From Desmonostoc muscorum LEGE 12446 (GTDB lineage Bacteria > Cyanobacteriota > Cyanobacteriia > Cyanobacteriales > Nostocaceae): a stretch of 64,000 bases of DNA. Every line of letters begins with the position of its first letter. Position 1 is the stretch's first letter. Location: NCBI RefSeq assembly GCF_015207005.2, contig NZ_JADEXS020000001.1:930001-994000 (forward strand), written 5' to 3'. The position numbers and the translations under genes are program-made. Below are positions 1 to 8,535 of the stretch, piece by piece. The notes beneath the pieces were generated by a model. The model was given only the letters and a program-made list of their open reading frames with translations, had not been told where the DNA came from and ran no database searches.

Positions 1-1331
1 GTGAAGGTCAAGGTAGCAGGATTAGTTGTCAACTGACTATCAGCATCAATGGTGATGGTCACATCTGCGGTGGGTTGCTGACGCAGTAGAACTGTATAAC
101 TATCAGTTGCGCCAGCTTCAGCGATATCAGTGCTGCCATCAGATTGAGTGATGATTACACCAGGAATTGCTGTAGAACCTGTAAAATAAACGCCTGGGTT
201 ACCAACATCACCATTGGTAGAGGTGTAGGAATTTTGACCATCGCCCACAACTGAAAGCTGCCATGCAGGAGTAATTTCAGTGGGTGTGAGATTCTCTGCT
301 TCCGTCCAAGCACTAGTATTTTGTGTGCGAACAGTGGCAGAAAATCTCTGATCTCCGTATGTGAGGCGATCGGCAAGTTGGTTGTTGTTGTCGAAGAGGT
401 TAATCTCGTCTTCCCGTCCCAAATTTGCCGTCAGTCCGCCGATGACTTTGACTGAATTAGATAAACCCCAAGCTGTACGGAAGGCTGCATCAGCGCTTTC
501 TGCTAAAATTACTGACTCTCCCGGTTGCACGATGCCGAAAGCACTCAAATCGATAGTACCAGGTGTGCGAGAATCATCATCGAAACTCCAGCCGGTCATG
601 TCCACTGGACTGTTACCAAGGTTAGTAAACTCGATAAATTCTTCGTTACCACCAGAGTACATGTATTCGGTGATTTGGACGTTGGGGGAAGCACTGGGAG
701 TCGATGAAATATTAATGTCATCAATTCCTATCCACTCGTCGTTACCAGCAGCATTTGTGGTGATAATACGCAACTGCACTTGGGATTGATTTTCTGCTGC
801 TGTCGGTAACACGGCATTAACTGCGGTAACAATAGTTGCCTCACTTGGCCCTGTGCTGGCATCAGCTACAAAAGCAGCCGGAATGTTGATGAAGTCGCCC
901 GATGTACCAACTCTGTACTGCAAAGCTACTGGCTGGATAGCATTGTCTATGGAACCATCAAGATCGCGCAGTTTGTAGGAAACGTTGATATTTGTGACAC
1001 CTACAGTATTTAAATGAATCACCACAAAGGGCGCATCTGCTGTACCCGATCCATTCAGGGCAACTACTGGGTTAGAGAGTTCAAACTCAGCAACACCACC
1101 AGTAGTGAAAGTATTAGGATTAATCTCGTTGGCATTGACATCTACAGGACTATATGTACCATCAGCAACAACTGTTTGCGGATCTACACCTGTTGAGGAT
1201 GTTAAATTGTCTCCACGATAGCCAATAATACTGGGAACACTGCTCCAATCATCATCTGTTGCGATTAGCGCTGTATCTGTCCAGTCTTGCGTGAAGGCAC
1301 TTTCAGCCAGGTTATGGTATTGGTTACCCAT
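1..1331 (-). CDS. Lamin-tail-domain surface protein (5' part; runs off window)
   Basis: The reverse strand is open from ATG at 1331 (preceded by GGAGA, about 9 nt away) to base 1, giving at least 443 residues. The N-terminal ~215 residues are beta-rich and secreted-protein-like (many Asn, Thr, Val; start MGNQYHNLAES). A lamin-tail-like domain follows (about 220-340: VQITEYMYSGGNEEFIEFTN, then TGWSFDDDS and VIGG). The last residues before the edge (VTITIDADSQ..NPATLTFT) look like a Calx-beta-type repeat. No classical signal peptide is seen, as is common for cyanobacterial type I-secreted repeat proteins. In the family such architectures precede nuclease/phosphatase or adhesion domains; the catalytic part, if any, lies outside the window. 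Confidence 0.7.
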   Translation of the reverse strand, partial: MGNQYHNLAESAFTQDWTDTALIATDDDWSSVPSIIGYRGDNLTSSTGVDPQTVVADGTYSPVDVNANEINPNTFTTGGVAEFELSNPVVALNGSGTADAPFVVIHLNTVGVTNINVSYKLRDLDGSIDNAIQPVALQYRVGTSGDFINIPAAFVADASTGPSEATIVTAVNAVLPTAAENQSQVQLRIITTNAAGNDEWIGIDDINISSTPSASPNVQITEYMYSGGNEEFIEFTNLGNSPVDMTGWSFDDDSRTPGTIDLSAFGIVQPGESVILAESADAAFRTAWGLSNSVKVIGGLTANLGREDEINLFDNNNQLADRLTYGDQRFSATVRTQNTSAWTEAENLTPTEITPAWQLSVVGDGQNSYTSTNGDVGNPGVYFTGSTAIPGVIITQSDGSTDIAEAGATDSYTVLLRQQPTADVTITIDADSQLTTNPATLTF

Positions 1332-2307
1332 TTTTGGTAAATCTCCAAATCTCTAAAACTTTGTGAAAATAATCCTTGTTTCAGTTCTTTTGCAAGAAAG
1401 ACAGCCATGTTTTTCCTTGCCTGCTTCTGGTGACGATCGCAAGCTTGCAGTTTCATCTACCCACCAAAATCAACGTTTTGATGGCTGGGAATAAATAGAG
1501 TTGCAATTCAAACATCAAATTCGGAAAACAACAGTAAAATTCCTTAAGCAGTTAGTATCAGTGTCCTATTTCAAAATTGCTTTGAGACGCAGGACAATTT
1601 TTGTGGAAAAATTTACATTGTTTACATTTTTTACCAAAAACTTCTGTGAAATCAGTATACGTAGGTAATCTCTAAGATAAGTTTAAGGTTGGCTTAAGAC
1701 TAGATTAGTTTCTTATATCTTCATACTGCGTCATCTAGAATACTTAATTACTTTCACTCACGCTTCACTTAATCGTTAATAAGATATTTTCAACTGTTTT
1801 TATTGATACTTATCTAAAAAAGCGCGATCGCCAGTAAAAAACATTGGGAATTGGGGATCAAACGCCCCACTCTCTTATAAACTGACACTAGATAGCAGGC
1901 TTGTATTAGCTGTACAGCAATTTGCCCAAGTTTGGCAACCCCCAACAACAGGATTAACTCTGGGCTAATTGCAGACGCCTAAATCCGAGATCAGAAGTGA
2001 TGAAAAACTAGCACGATCGCACTTTGATTAATCAAAAAGGAAATTAGCATTCCGAGTGCGATCGCTGCCTACATAGCAACAGAAATTACCGTTTTTTTAG
2101 CTAAGCAGGCTCTAAATTAAGCAATTGGTTGATGTGCATTGAATATGTTATTATCAGCTAAAATTGAAATAAAAAAGCAATTATAAAATTTCAGCAAAGT
2201 TTTTTATCAAAATATAAAGAAAGGAATGAGTAAAAACTAGTGTATTTTGATAATATTCAAAAAATAACAAATGTTCATAACAGAATTATAAGTTCTGTAG
2301 ATACAGC
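1332..2307. other. Gene-free AT-rich spacer
   Basis: About 975 bp between two divergent genes. It contains several HIP1-like GCGATCGC/GATCGC sites (around 1825, 2016, 2058) and long A/T-rich runs, particularly 2150-2300 just before the TPR lipoprotein. No ORF with family resemblance, tRNA or clear terminator was recognised. Promoters for both flanking genes are expected here but none is assigned. Confidence 0.5.
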
Positions 2308-3051
2308 ATGGTTTTTAGGCAAGGGTTGGTTGCATCTAGCTTAATAGTTTTTTTTGCATTTGGTTGTAGTGATGGCGCAAACTCATGGACAGAAAATACC
2401 ACACAAGTTGTACAGGAAAGTAATGTAACCCAGCTTTTTGTAGAAGCGAAGGCTAGTCAAAAAGCACAAGTTTTATTTGCTCAAGGCAATAATTTATTAG
2501 ATAGACAGCGTTACGAAGATGCAATCAAAGCATACGACAAAGCGATCGCCATGAAAGCTGAGATTGCTGAAGCTTGGATAAACCGTGGCATAGCTTTAAC
2601 ATCCCTGCACCGCTATCAAGAAGCGATTGCATCCTATGATCGGGCGATCGCCATCAAGCCAGACAAAGATGAAGCCTGGTATAACCGTGGCATAGCTTTA
2701 ACATCTCTGCAACGCTACAAAGACGCTCTTGCATCGTATGATAGAGCGATCGCCATCAAGCCTAACAAGTATGAAGCTTTAACTAACCGAGGCATTGCCT
2801 TGACAAAGTTGCAACGCTATCAAGAAGCGATCGCATCTTATAACAAAGCGATCGCCATCAAAAAAGATTTGCACCAAGCATATTACAACAAAGCTTGTTC
2901 TTATGCCTTACAGGGCAATGTAGAATTAGCAATTGAAAACCTAGACCGAGCAATTCAACTTGTTCCTGGAAAGTACAAAAAGTTAGCCAAAACTGACCCA
3001 GACTTTAGCAAAGTGCGTAGTGAAAAGCAGTTTCAGCAATTACTGCAATAG
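2308..3051 (+). CDS. TPR-repeat lipoprotein
   Basis: A 247-residue protein with a lipoprotein signal: hydrophobic stretch 7-19 and lipobox FAFGC with Cys20, so it is probably anchored in a membrane facing the periplasm. From about residue 52 to 215 there are four to five tetratricopeptide repeats with the recurring core AIASYDRAIAIKP. The C-terminus (DPDFSKVRSEKQFQQLL) is the usual closing piece of cyanobacterial TPR proteins. The repeats contain in-frame HIP1 sites (GCGATCGCC encoding AIA). TPR arrays bind other proteins; no specific partner can be inferred. It stands alone, followed by a short tandem repeat array. Confidence 0.85.
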   Translation: MVFRQGLVASSLIVFFAFGCSDGANSWTENTTQVVQESNVTQLFVEAKASQKAQVLFAQGNNLLDRQRYEDAIKAYDKAIAMKAEIAEAWINRGIALTSLHRYQEAIASYDRAIAIKPDKDEAWYNRGIALTSLQRYKDALASYDRAIAIKPNKYEALTNRGIALTKLQRYQEAIASYNKAIAIKKDLHQAYYNKACSYALQGNVELAIENLDRAIQLVPGKYKKLAKTDPDFSKVRSEKQFQQLLQ

Positions 3052-3065
3052 ACTGTGTTGAAAAG

Positions 3066-3166
3066 AGGGAGTGGGGAGTGGGGAGTGGGGAGTGGGGAGT
3101 GGGGAGATGAGGGAGATGAGGGAGATGAGGGAGATGAGGGAGATGAGGGAGATGAGGAGAAGTTGC
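3066..3166. repeat. Short tandem repeats: GGGGAGT then GGGAGATGA arrays
   Basis: About five copies of the heptamer GGGGAGT are followed by about six copies of the nonamer GAGATGAGG, directly after the TPR lipoprotein stop. This is the STRR type typical of Nostocales. The same two-part array recurs at 4440-4532, 16072-16143, 17834-17905, 29054-29154, 30326-30390, 52824-52905 and 63661-63716. Confidence 0.9.
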
Positions 3167-3218
3167 TGTAATCTTTCCCCGCGTCCCCATGTCCTCTTCC
3201 TATGCCCCATGCCCCAAC

Positions 3219-4355
3219 TTAAAAATCTACGCCTCGTTTGAGTTCTACACCTTGATTTGCATAGTGTTTGTGGCAGTAAACCTCTGAGTGGACGCTAGCC
3301 AAGTCAAAGTATGCCGGTTGATTTTGACAGCGGCCAGTGATGATAATTTCAGTGTCGCGGGGTTTGCGGAGCAAAGCTTGAACAATGGGTTCAACGGGGA
3401 GTAGTTCCAAGTCTACTGTGGGATTAAGTTCATCAAGAATAATTGTTTTATACAACCCAGAGGCGATCGCAACTTTGGCAATTTCCCAACCCCGTTCGGC
3501 TTCCACGTAGTCTAATTCTTGCCGGGAATTCCGCCAGACAATTGCATCTCCACCGCAACGCTGATGATCCACCACTTCTGGATATGACTGCTGCAAAGCG
3601 GCGATCGCTGCATCTTCTGTGTACCCAGTACCACCTTTGAGCCACTGCATAATTAATACACGGGTAGACCCTGGATGATTGATTCCTCTACCAATTGCCT
3701 GTAAGGCTTTGCCCAAAGCACTCGTAGACTTACCTTTGCCAGCACCAGTATAAATTTCAATCCCATTCAGAAAGAGTGCTTTAGCTGTTGGGTGGTGATG
3801 GGGTTTCATTTCTGAGTGCAAATCTGCAATATCGAGCAACTTTTGTGGTGCAGCGCGTCCGGTAGCAATGATTTCCAACTCTTGGGGTTTAGATTTTAAC
3901 GTCTTCACCACTTCATCCACTGGTAGCAAACCCAAATCCAAGACGGGGTTAATTTCATCCAAAACCACAACTGAGTATAAACCACTGGCGATCGCACCTT
4001 TGGCAACATCCCAACCCCGCGCCGCTTCATCTCTGTCAAAAGCAGTAATTTCTTCTGGGCCAAAAAATTCGGCTCTCCCAGTCCGAACCTGGTCAATTAA
4101 ATGGGGAAAGCCACGTTGCAAAGCTGCGATCGCCCCATCTTCATCATAATCACGTTCCGGCCCCTTTAAAAACCGCAGCAGTAAAACCCGGTTAGAATTA
4201 CTAGGTGTATTTATTCCCAACCCAATCGAACGCAAAACCACCCCTAAAGCCGCCTGGGATTTACCTTTCCCCGCGCCATCGTAGACGTGAATTTGACCAA
4301 TGAGCCGTTCATGACGCACTTGCGCCGTGCGAATACCGATGCCATTCCTTGTCAT
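3219..4355 (-). CDS. Duplicated CobO/BtuR-like cob(I)alamin adenosyltransferase family protein
   Basis: A 378-residue protein made of two tandem copies of the CobO/BtuR P-loop fold. Copy 1 has P-loop GAGKGKS at 27-33 and a Walker B-like VVVLDEINP near 130-136; copy 2 has GAGKGKS at 204-210 and IILDELNP later. Normal CobO is a single ~200-residue domain that adenosylates cob(I)alamin or cobinamide, so this is a fusion of two. I place the start at ATG 4355 (MTRNGIGIRTAQ); the upstream in-frame extension to 4511 consists of translated GAGATGAGG repeats (MREMREMREM) and is unlikely to be coding. Which half is catalytic is unknown, as both keep the P-loop. The stop is 40-50 bp from the repeat array at 3166. 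Confidence 0.85.
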   Translation of the reverse strand: MTRNGIGIRTAQVRHERLIGQIHVYDGAGKGKSQAALGVVLRSIGLGINTPSNSNRVLLLRFLKGPERDYDEDGAIAALQRGFPHLIDQVRTGRAEFFGPEEITAFDRDEAARGWDVAKGAIASGLYSVVVLDEINPVLDLGLLPVDEVVKTLKSKPQELEIIATGRAAPQKLLDIADLHSEMKPHHHPTAKALFLNGIEIYTGAGKGKSTSALGKALQAIGRGINHPGSTRVLIMQWLKGGTGYTEDAAIAALQQSYPEVVDHQRCGGDAIVWRNSRQELDYVEAERGWEIAKVAIASGLYKTIILDELNPTVDLELLPVEPIVQALLRKPRDTEIIITGRCQNQPAYFDLASVHSEVYCHKHYANQGVELKRGVDF

Positions 4356-4439
4356 TTCTGGAAAAGCTATAATATAGCAGTTTTTCATTCTCTGGGCATT
4401 GGGCATTGGGCACAAGAGGCAGAGAGGAAAGATTGCAGC

Positions 4440-4532
4440 AACTTCTCCTCTGCTCCCCATCTCCCTCATCTCCCTCATCTCCCTCATCTCCCTCATCTCC
4501 CCACTCCCCACTCCCCACTCCCTAGTTCTTAC
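4440..4532. repeat. Short tandem repeats (CTCCCTCAT / CCCCACT arrays)
   Basis: A reverse-complement STRR array between the CobO-like gene and the ABC exporter. It creates false open frames on both strands, including the apparent N-terminal extension of the CobO-like protein. Confidence 0.85.
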
Positions 4533-6348
4533 TAGCCTCTACAGGTAAAAATCCACCTGCCTGCATTTTCCATAACCTATAGTAGCCACCCCGCCGTGCC
4601 AGGAGTTTGGCGTGGGTACCATCTTCGATAATCCGCCCTTGCTCGAACACCAGAATCCGGTCTAGATGGGCAATGGTGGACAGGCGATGAGCTACCACAA
4701 TTACGGTTTTGCCATCCATTGCTAAGTCTAGGGTATCCTGGATTGCTTTTTCGGTAATTGAATCGAGACTGGAGGTGGCTTCATCCAAGATTAGGATTGG
4801 GGCGTCTTTGAGGATTACCCGAGCGATCGCAATCCGCTGTCTTTGTCCTCCAGACAATTTAACACCGCGTTCACCCACCAAAGAATCATAACCCTCCTTC
4901 ATCTGAGCGATAAAATCGTGGGCATAAGCTTTGCGTGCGGCCTCAATCACTTCCTCATCGGTTGCATCTATGCGTCCGTAACGAATATTTTCTATTAATG
5001 TGCGATGGAACAGAGATGGATCTTGGGGAATTAAGCTGATCTGGGCGTGTAGGGCATTCTGAGTCATATCTCGAATATCGACCCCATCAATGAGAATTTG
5101 CCCTGATTGTGGGTCAAAAAGACGCAAAATTAAATTCACAAAGGTAGATTTTCCAGAGCCGGAAAAGCCCACCAAGCCAACACGCTCACCTGGTTGGATA
5201 GTGATGGAGAGGTTTTCAAAGACTTGTTTGCCTGCCGAGTAGTTGAAATACACTTGCCGAAACTCAATTTTACCTTGGGTGATGGGATGAGCGATCGCTT
5301 GATCGCGATCGATCAACTCATGGGGTTGAACAATTACGGAGACACCATTGGCGACATTACCAATATGCTCAAAGAATTCTAGAAATCGTCGGCTCAAATT
5401 GCGGGCTTCACTGATGATCAACAGCGACAGACTAGTTGCCACAACGAAGTCAGCAGTAGCGATTAGTCCTTGACTCCAGAGAGAAACCGAGTAATACAGG
5501 GTGCCGATTTTCAGAATGGCTGCTGAGATGAACTGAAACCAGCGAATTCGCTCCGAGTACCAGTTGGACTTTCTCACCTCTTTGATTTCGTGCTTTAATT
5601 GGTCATTCAAATAGCGTCGTTCAAAATCCAGACGAGCAAACAGTCGGCTACTGCTGAGATTTGTCACCGCATCTACGATCATGCCAGTTGTCTCACTTCT
5701 TGCGGCTGCGGCTTTCCGGGAGTAAATTCGGCAGCGAGTTGCCAGCCAGAAGGAAATACTGATAAACAGAACTGCCCACACGCCCACGAATGCAGCAAGG
5801 GGAGGATAGGCGCGATATAGTAAAATCGCGGATACAATATACACAACGATTACAGACATAAATTCAGTAATCAGCATTTGCATCGTCTGGGTGACACCCA
5901 GAGAGGTTTCACCGATGCGATGTGCCAATGCCCCTGCAAAACTACTGCTCAGGTAGCGATGGGAATGGTACTGTAAGTAGGCATATAGGGAGCGGACGAT
6001 GTGCTGTCGGTGGATTGGATGGAGAATAGTCTGCAAGAGTCCAGCCGATCGCCCGAAGACAACTTCACCCACACTCAAAGCCGTGAACAGCATCAGCGGT
6101 TGGCTGATAGCTTCAAAAATGGACTTGCTGTCGCCAGTCGATCGCGTGACGCTGCGGATGATCTCGCCAATGGCATAGGGCAACATAATACCACAGGTTG
6201 CGTGTGTTGCCTCCAGGATCACCATTGCCAAATACCACCAGCGGAACTGGTTAACGAAATAACAAATGAACCTAAATGGAGTATCAGGTAAGTTTGGCGC
6301 ATCGGCAGCACGTTGAAAAGATTTAGAAAGTCTGATCTTTTTGATCAT
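4522..6348 (-). CDS. ABC exporter, fused membrane and ATPase domains (MsbA/MDR-like half-transporter)
   Basis: A 608-residue half-transporter. Residues about 35-330 form the ABC-transporter type-1 membrane domain with roughly six helices; the nucleotide-binding domain follows, with Walker A GFSGSGKST at 394-402, signature LSGGQRQR near 498, Walker B ILILDEATSSLD near 517 and H-loop VAHRLS. All ATPase motifs look intact, so it should work as a homodimeric exporter of lipids, peptides or drugs; the substrate cannot be told. The start is ATG at 6348 (MIKKIRLSK). The 3' end lies next to the repeat array before the CobO-like gene. The substrate-binding-protein pseudogene upstream belongs to an importer, so the two are not an obvious unit. 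Confidence 0.9.
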   Translation of the reverse strand: MIKKIRLSKSFQRAADAPNLPDTPFRFICYFVNQFRWWYLAMVILEATHATCGIMLPYAIGEIIRSVTRSTGDSKSIFEAISQPLMLFTALSVGEVVFGRSAGLLQTILHPIHRQHIVRSLYAYLQYHSHRYLSSSFAGALAHRIGETSLGVTQTMQMLITEFMSVIVVYIVSAILLYRAYPPLAAFVGVWAVLFISISFWLATRCRIYSRKAAAARSETTGMIVDAVTNLSSSRLFARLDFERRYLNDQLKHEIKEVRKSNWYSERIRWFQFISAAILKIGTLYYSVSLWSQGLIATADFVVATSLSLLIISEARNLSRRFLEFFEHIGNVANGVSVIVQPHELIDRDQAIAHPITQGKIEFRQVYFNYSAGKQVFENLSITIQPGERVGLVGFSGSGKSTFVNLILRLFDPQSGQILIDGVDIRDMTQNALHAQISLIPQDPSLFHRTLIENIRYGRIDATDEEVIEAARKAYAHDFIAQMKEGYDSLVGERGVKLSGGQRQRIAIARVILKDAPILILDEATSSLDSITEKAIQDTLDLAMDGKTVIVVAHRLSTIAHLDRILVFEQGRIIEDGTHAKLLARRGGYYRLWKMQAGGFLPVEASKN

Positions 6349-6459
6349 AAAAGTCGTTCTCGTAGTAGCAAGCTGTTCTGTAAAATAAAAATGGACGGCT
6401 TATCTAGCCGCCCTATGGCGTTAAATTGAGTAACCAGGTATAAAGCATGTTTTACTCCT

Positions 6460-6494
6460 GAATTCAGAATTCAGAATTCAGAATTCTGAATTCT
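6460..6494. repeat. GAATTC/CAGAATT dispersed repeat
   Basis: Tandem CAGAATTCAGAATTC and inverted GAATTCTGAATTC form a self-complementary AT-rich stretch between two minus-strand genes. Related CAGAATTCAG/CTGAATTCTG tracts recur near 25045-25070, 44545-44610, 51515-51545 and 61940-61965, so it is a dispersed repeat and not a specific terminator, although it could fold. Confidence 0.6.
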
Positions 6495-6504
6495 CCTGTA
6501 GTTT

Positions 6505-7487
6505 CTAAACCATAATTTCAGCAGGTGTGATTGCAGCATACAAATCAGGCGGAAGTAGCGCATCCTGAATGTTGATTTTCTTCGGTATGACACCCTGCTC
6601 AAAGAACAAATCTGCCACACGTTGTTGTTCTGCAATCAGTGCGGGACTAAGGCCTCTGCGTCCAACGAAAGTGCGACGAGACATCACCCTTGTGGCTACA
6701 TCCTCATCAAGTTTTTGTTGAGTGATCATCAATTTTTTTACTTCATCTCGATGCCCATCTGCCCACTTATCGAGAGCATGAAGTTCCTCAATGAGAATTT
6801 TGAGCAAGCCAGGGTTTTCTTCGGCAAACTTCCTGTCAGCAATATAATAGCCACCAGGAGAATCTAGCCCGACAGAATCTCTCAGGACACGAATTCGACC
6901 CATCTTTTCGGCGATCGCATAATGCGGATCTCCTGTCATCCAAACTGGAATTTTACCTTCGAGAAAAGCAGCCCGCGCTTCGATAGTTGGTATACTTTTG
7001 ATTTTAATATCTCTGATGGTCAAGCCAATTGACTGCAAGGCTCTGAGAATAAAATAGTGGGATGCTGAGCCTTTTTGAAAATAAACTTCTTGCCCCTTGA
7101 TCTCCTCAAATTTTTTCAGTGGAGACTCTGGAGGCACAGCAATAACACTACTTGTCCCTGTTCTTTTGTTTCTTTGCGTACCGACAACATAAACCAGTTC
7201 TGATCCAGCTACTTGGGCAAAAATGGGTGGCGTTTCTCCCACCGAACCCACGTCAACTCTTTTCGCAGCCATTCCTTCCATCAGTTGGGGCCCTTGGACA
7301 AATTGCGCCCATTCCACCTTGATTCCCAGCGGTTCCAAGCGTTTCTCTAATACTTGACGATTTCTTACAAGATCCCCTGCACTCTGATACCCCATACGGA
7401 GAACTTTACTTTTGATACCAAGGGAACTTGAACCGCTAGTAGCGCTGTTTAATATATTTTGTTGGCTTTGTTGGCTACAACTTCCTA
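6505..7487 (-). pseudogene. Aliphatic sulfonate/nitrate-type ABC substrate-binding lipoprotein, body (split by IS)
   Basis: This frame, open upstream to the insertion at 7487, encodes the mature body of an SsuA/NrtA/TauA-type periplasmic binding protein. It starts with the lipobox remnant GSCSQQ, then VLRMGYQSAGDLVRNRQ, GMAAKRVDVGSVGETPP and ARAAFLEGKIPVWMTGD. The family binds alkanesulfonates, taurine, nitrate or related anions for an ABC importer. An internal ATG at 7395 leaves a 296-residue open frame, but that product would lack its signal peptide and stay in the cytoplasm. The first 24 residues lie beyond the IS at 8380-8451. No partner permease or ATPase is adjacent. Substrate choice among sulfonates is inference, helped by the nearby LLM monooxygenases. 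Confidence 0.85.
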
Positions 7488-7540
7488 GAACCTATCCCAC
7501 TAATGCCAGATTGTGGTAATCTACTTTTCAACTAAGAAGA

Positions 7541-7903
7541 GTGGATCACGCTATGGCTGGACGTTTTGAAGGATTGAGTGACTTGGAATGGAAATTGTTT
7601 GAAGATATATTTCCCGTTGAGTCAGAAAAGCGTGGTAAAGGAATGCCTCATGCGCCGTATCGCCATGTATTAAATAGTCTGTTGTACATTCTGATTACTG
7701 GATGTCGATGGTGCGATCTACCAAGGGGGGATACTTGGGCATCGAAAAGCTCATCCCACCGATGGTTAAAGCGATGGCGTTCAGATGGAACATTTGAATA
7801 TTTACAAGCGCGTGTGTTAGCGATCGCAAATGAGAAAGGGCTGATAAACTGGGAGTTCGGCGCGGTTGACGGGTCTTTTTCCCCCTGGGAAGGGCGGGGG
7901 TGA
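7541..7903 (+). CDS. IS5-family transposase, frame 1 (OrfA)
   Basis: A 120-residue N-terminal part of a DDE transposase: a DUF4096-like helix-turn-helix region (LSDLEWKLFEDIFP, then LNSLLYILITGCRWCDLPRG) followed by the first catalytic Asp in GAVDGSF. The frame ends at TGA 7901 just after the homopolymer-rich TCTTTTTCCCCCTGG. Homology continues in the second frame, so this is half of one protein. The ATG at 7541 follows the left end of the element by about 50 bp. Confidence 0.9.
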   Translation: MDHAMAGRFEGLSDLEWKLFEDIFPVESEKRGKGMPHAPYRHVLNSLLYILITGCRWCDLPRGDTWASKSSSHRWLKRWRSDGTFEYLQARVLAIANEKGLINWEFGAVDGSFSPWEGRG

Positions 7904-8375
7904 AGAAGTTGCTTATGGTGGCAAAGGTAAAGGTATCTTAATACACACACTTACAGAAGGTAATGGAATGCCCCTTTCTAACTGTACGACTCCAGCCAAC
8001 GGTAATGAGAAAGAGCAGGTGTTACCCCTACTTGATAAGGTAAAACTTAAAACTTTGAAGCGTGGTAGACCACGTAAACGGCTCAAGGTACTGGCTGCCG
8101 ATAAAGGTTATGACTCCAAACAACAACGCGCCAACTTACGCAAACGGGGTATTCGACCCCAAATACCAAAACGAGTCTGGAAAACAAAGAAAAACAAAGG
8201 CAGACCCATCAAAATCTCTGCTCCAAGATTCCAGCAAGAGCGTTGTTTTGCTTGGTATCAACGTAAATATCGTCGTTTGGTTGTTCGCTGGGAGCGACAG
8301 AAAGTATATTTTGATTCATTCATTGACCTTGCTACTATCCATCTCTGGATTCAAAGAATCTTATTAGTGGGATAG
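7866..8375 (+). CDS. IS5-family transposase, frame 2 (OrfB, needs +1 frameshift)
   Basis: The C-terminal DDE part: after the shift the protein would read DGSFSPGKGGGEEVAYGGKG, followed by VLAADKGYDS (second Asp) and an RWERQKVYFD segment carrying the likely Glu. Codon phase compared with OrfA requires a +1 shift, most simply at CCC-T in the TTTTTCCCCCTGG run (7874-7888), giving a protein of about 277 residues. A TTG at 7866 could start OrfB alone, but that product would lack the helix-turn-helix part. Confidence 0.85.
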   Translation: MTGLFPPGKGGGEEVAYGGKGKGILIHTLTEGNGMPLSNCTTPANGNEKEQVLPLLDKVKLKTLKRGRPRKRLKVLAADKGYDSKQQRANLRKRGIRPQIPKRVWKTKKNKGRPIKISAPRFQQERCFAWYQRKYRRLVVRWERQKVYFDSFIDLATIHLWIQRILLVG

Positions 8376-8379
8376 GTTC

Positions 8380-8451
8380 TAACAGATATGCCAGAGAAAA
8401 ACCAGATAGACCTGATGTAGCAACATTGAGAAAACGACGGCGTTTAATCAT
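8380..8451 (-). pseudogene. Signal-peptide fragment of the IS-split binding lipoprotein
   Basis: From ATG 8451 the frame reads MIKRRRFLNVATSGLSG then FSLAYLL, 24 residues, before the IS cuts in. The RRRFLN core matches a twin-arginine (Tat) signal and the joined sequence LLGSC is a lipobox. The intact ancestor was therefore a ~350-residue Tat-exported lipoprotein. The fragment retains the native upstream region and would run into IS sequence. Confidence 0.85.
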
Positions 8452-8535
8452 TGGTATAACTAAATAATTCAATAAAGTTCAGATCAGCCCAGATTGTAGA
8501 GACGCGATGAATCGCGTCTGAAATTCTTAAAACCC

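Larger units (their letters stand above)
7486..8381. mobile_element. IS5-type insertion sequence (892 bp, 7488-8379) with TA target duplication
   Basis: The ends are 17-bp perfect inverted repeats (GAACCTATCCCACTAAT at 7488 and its complement ending at 8379). The direct flanks are TA (7486-7487 and 8380-8381). Removing the IS and one TA restores a continuous lipoprotein signal reading ...SLAYLLGSCSQQ..., which fixes the boundaries to the base. Inside are two overlapping transposase frames. The element appears recent, since the target reading frame is otherwise undamaged. Confidence 0.95.

Noticed and set aside
361..789. 142-residue plus-strand frame
   Set aside because: Shadow of the lamin-tail-domain gene on the minus strand, which is continuously open and has recognisable domains.
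3061..3190. Possible CRISPR array
   Set aside because: The repeats here and at other STRR sites are 7-9 bp and directly adjacent, with no spacers and no cas genes nearby.
4356..4511. N-terminal extension of the CobO-like protein
   Set aside because: It consists of MREMREM from GAGATGAGG repeats and CPMPNAQ from another repeat; the conserved start is MTRNGIG.
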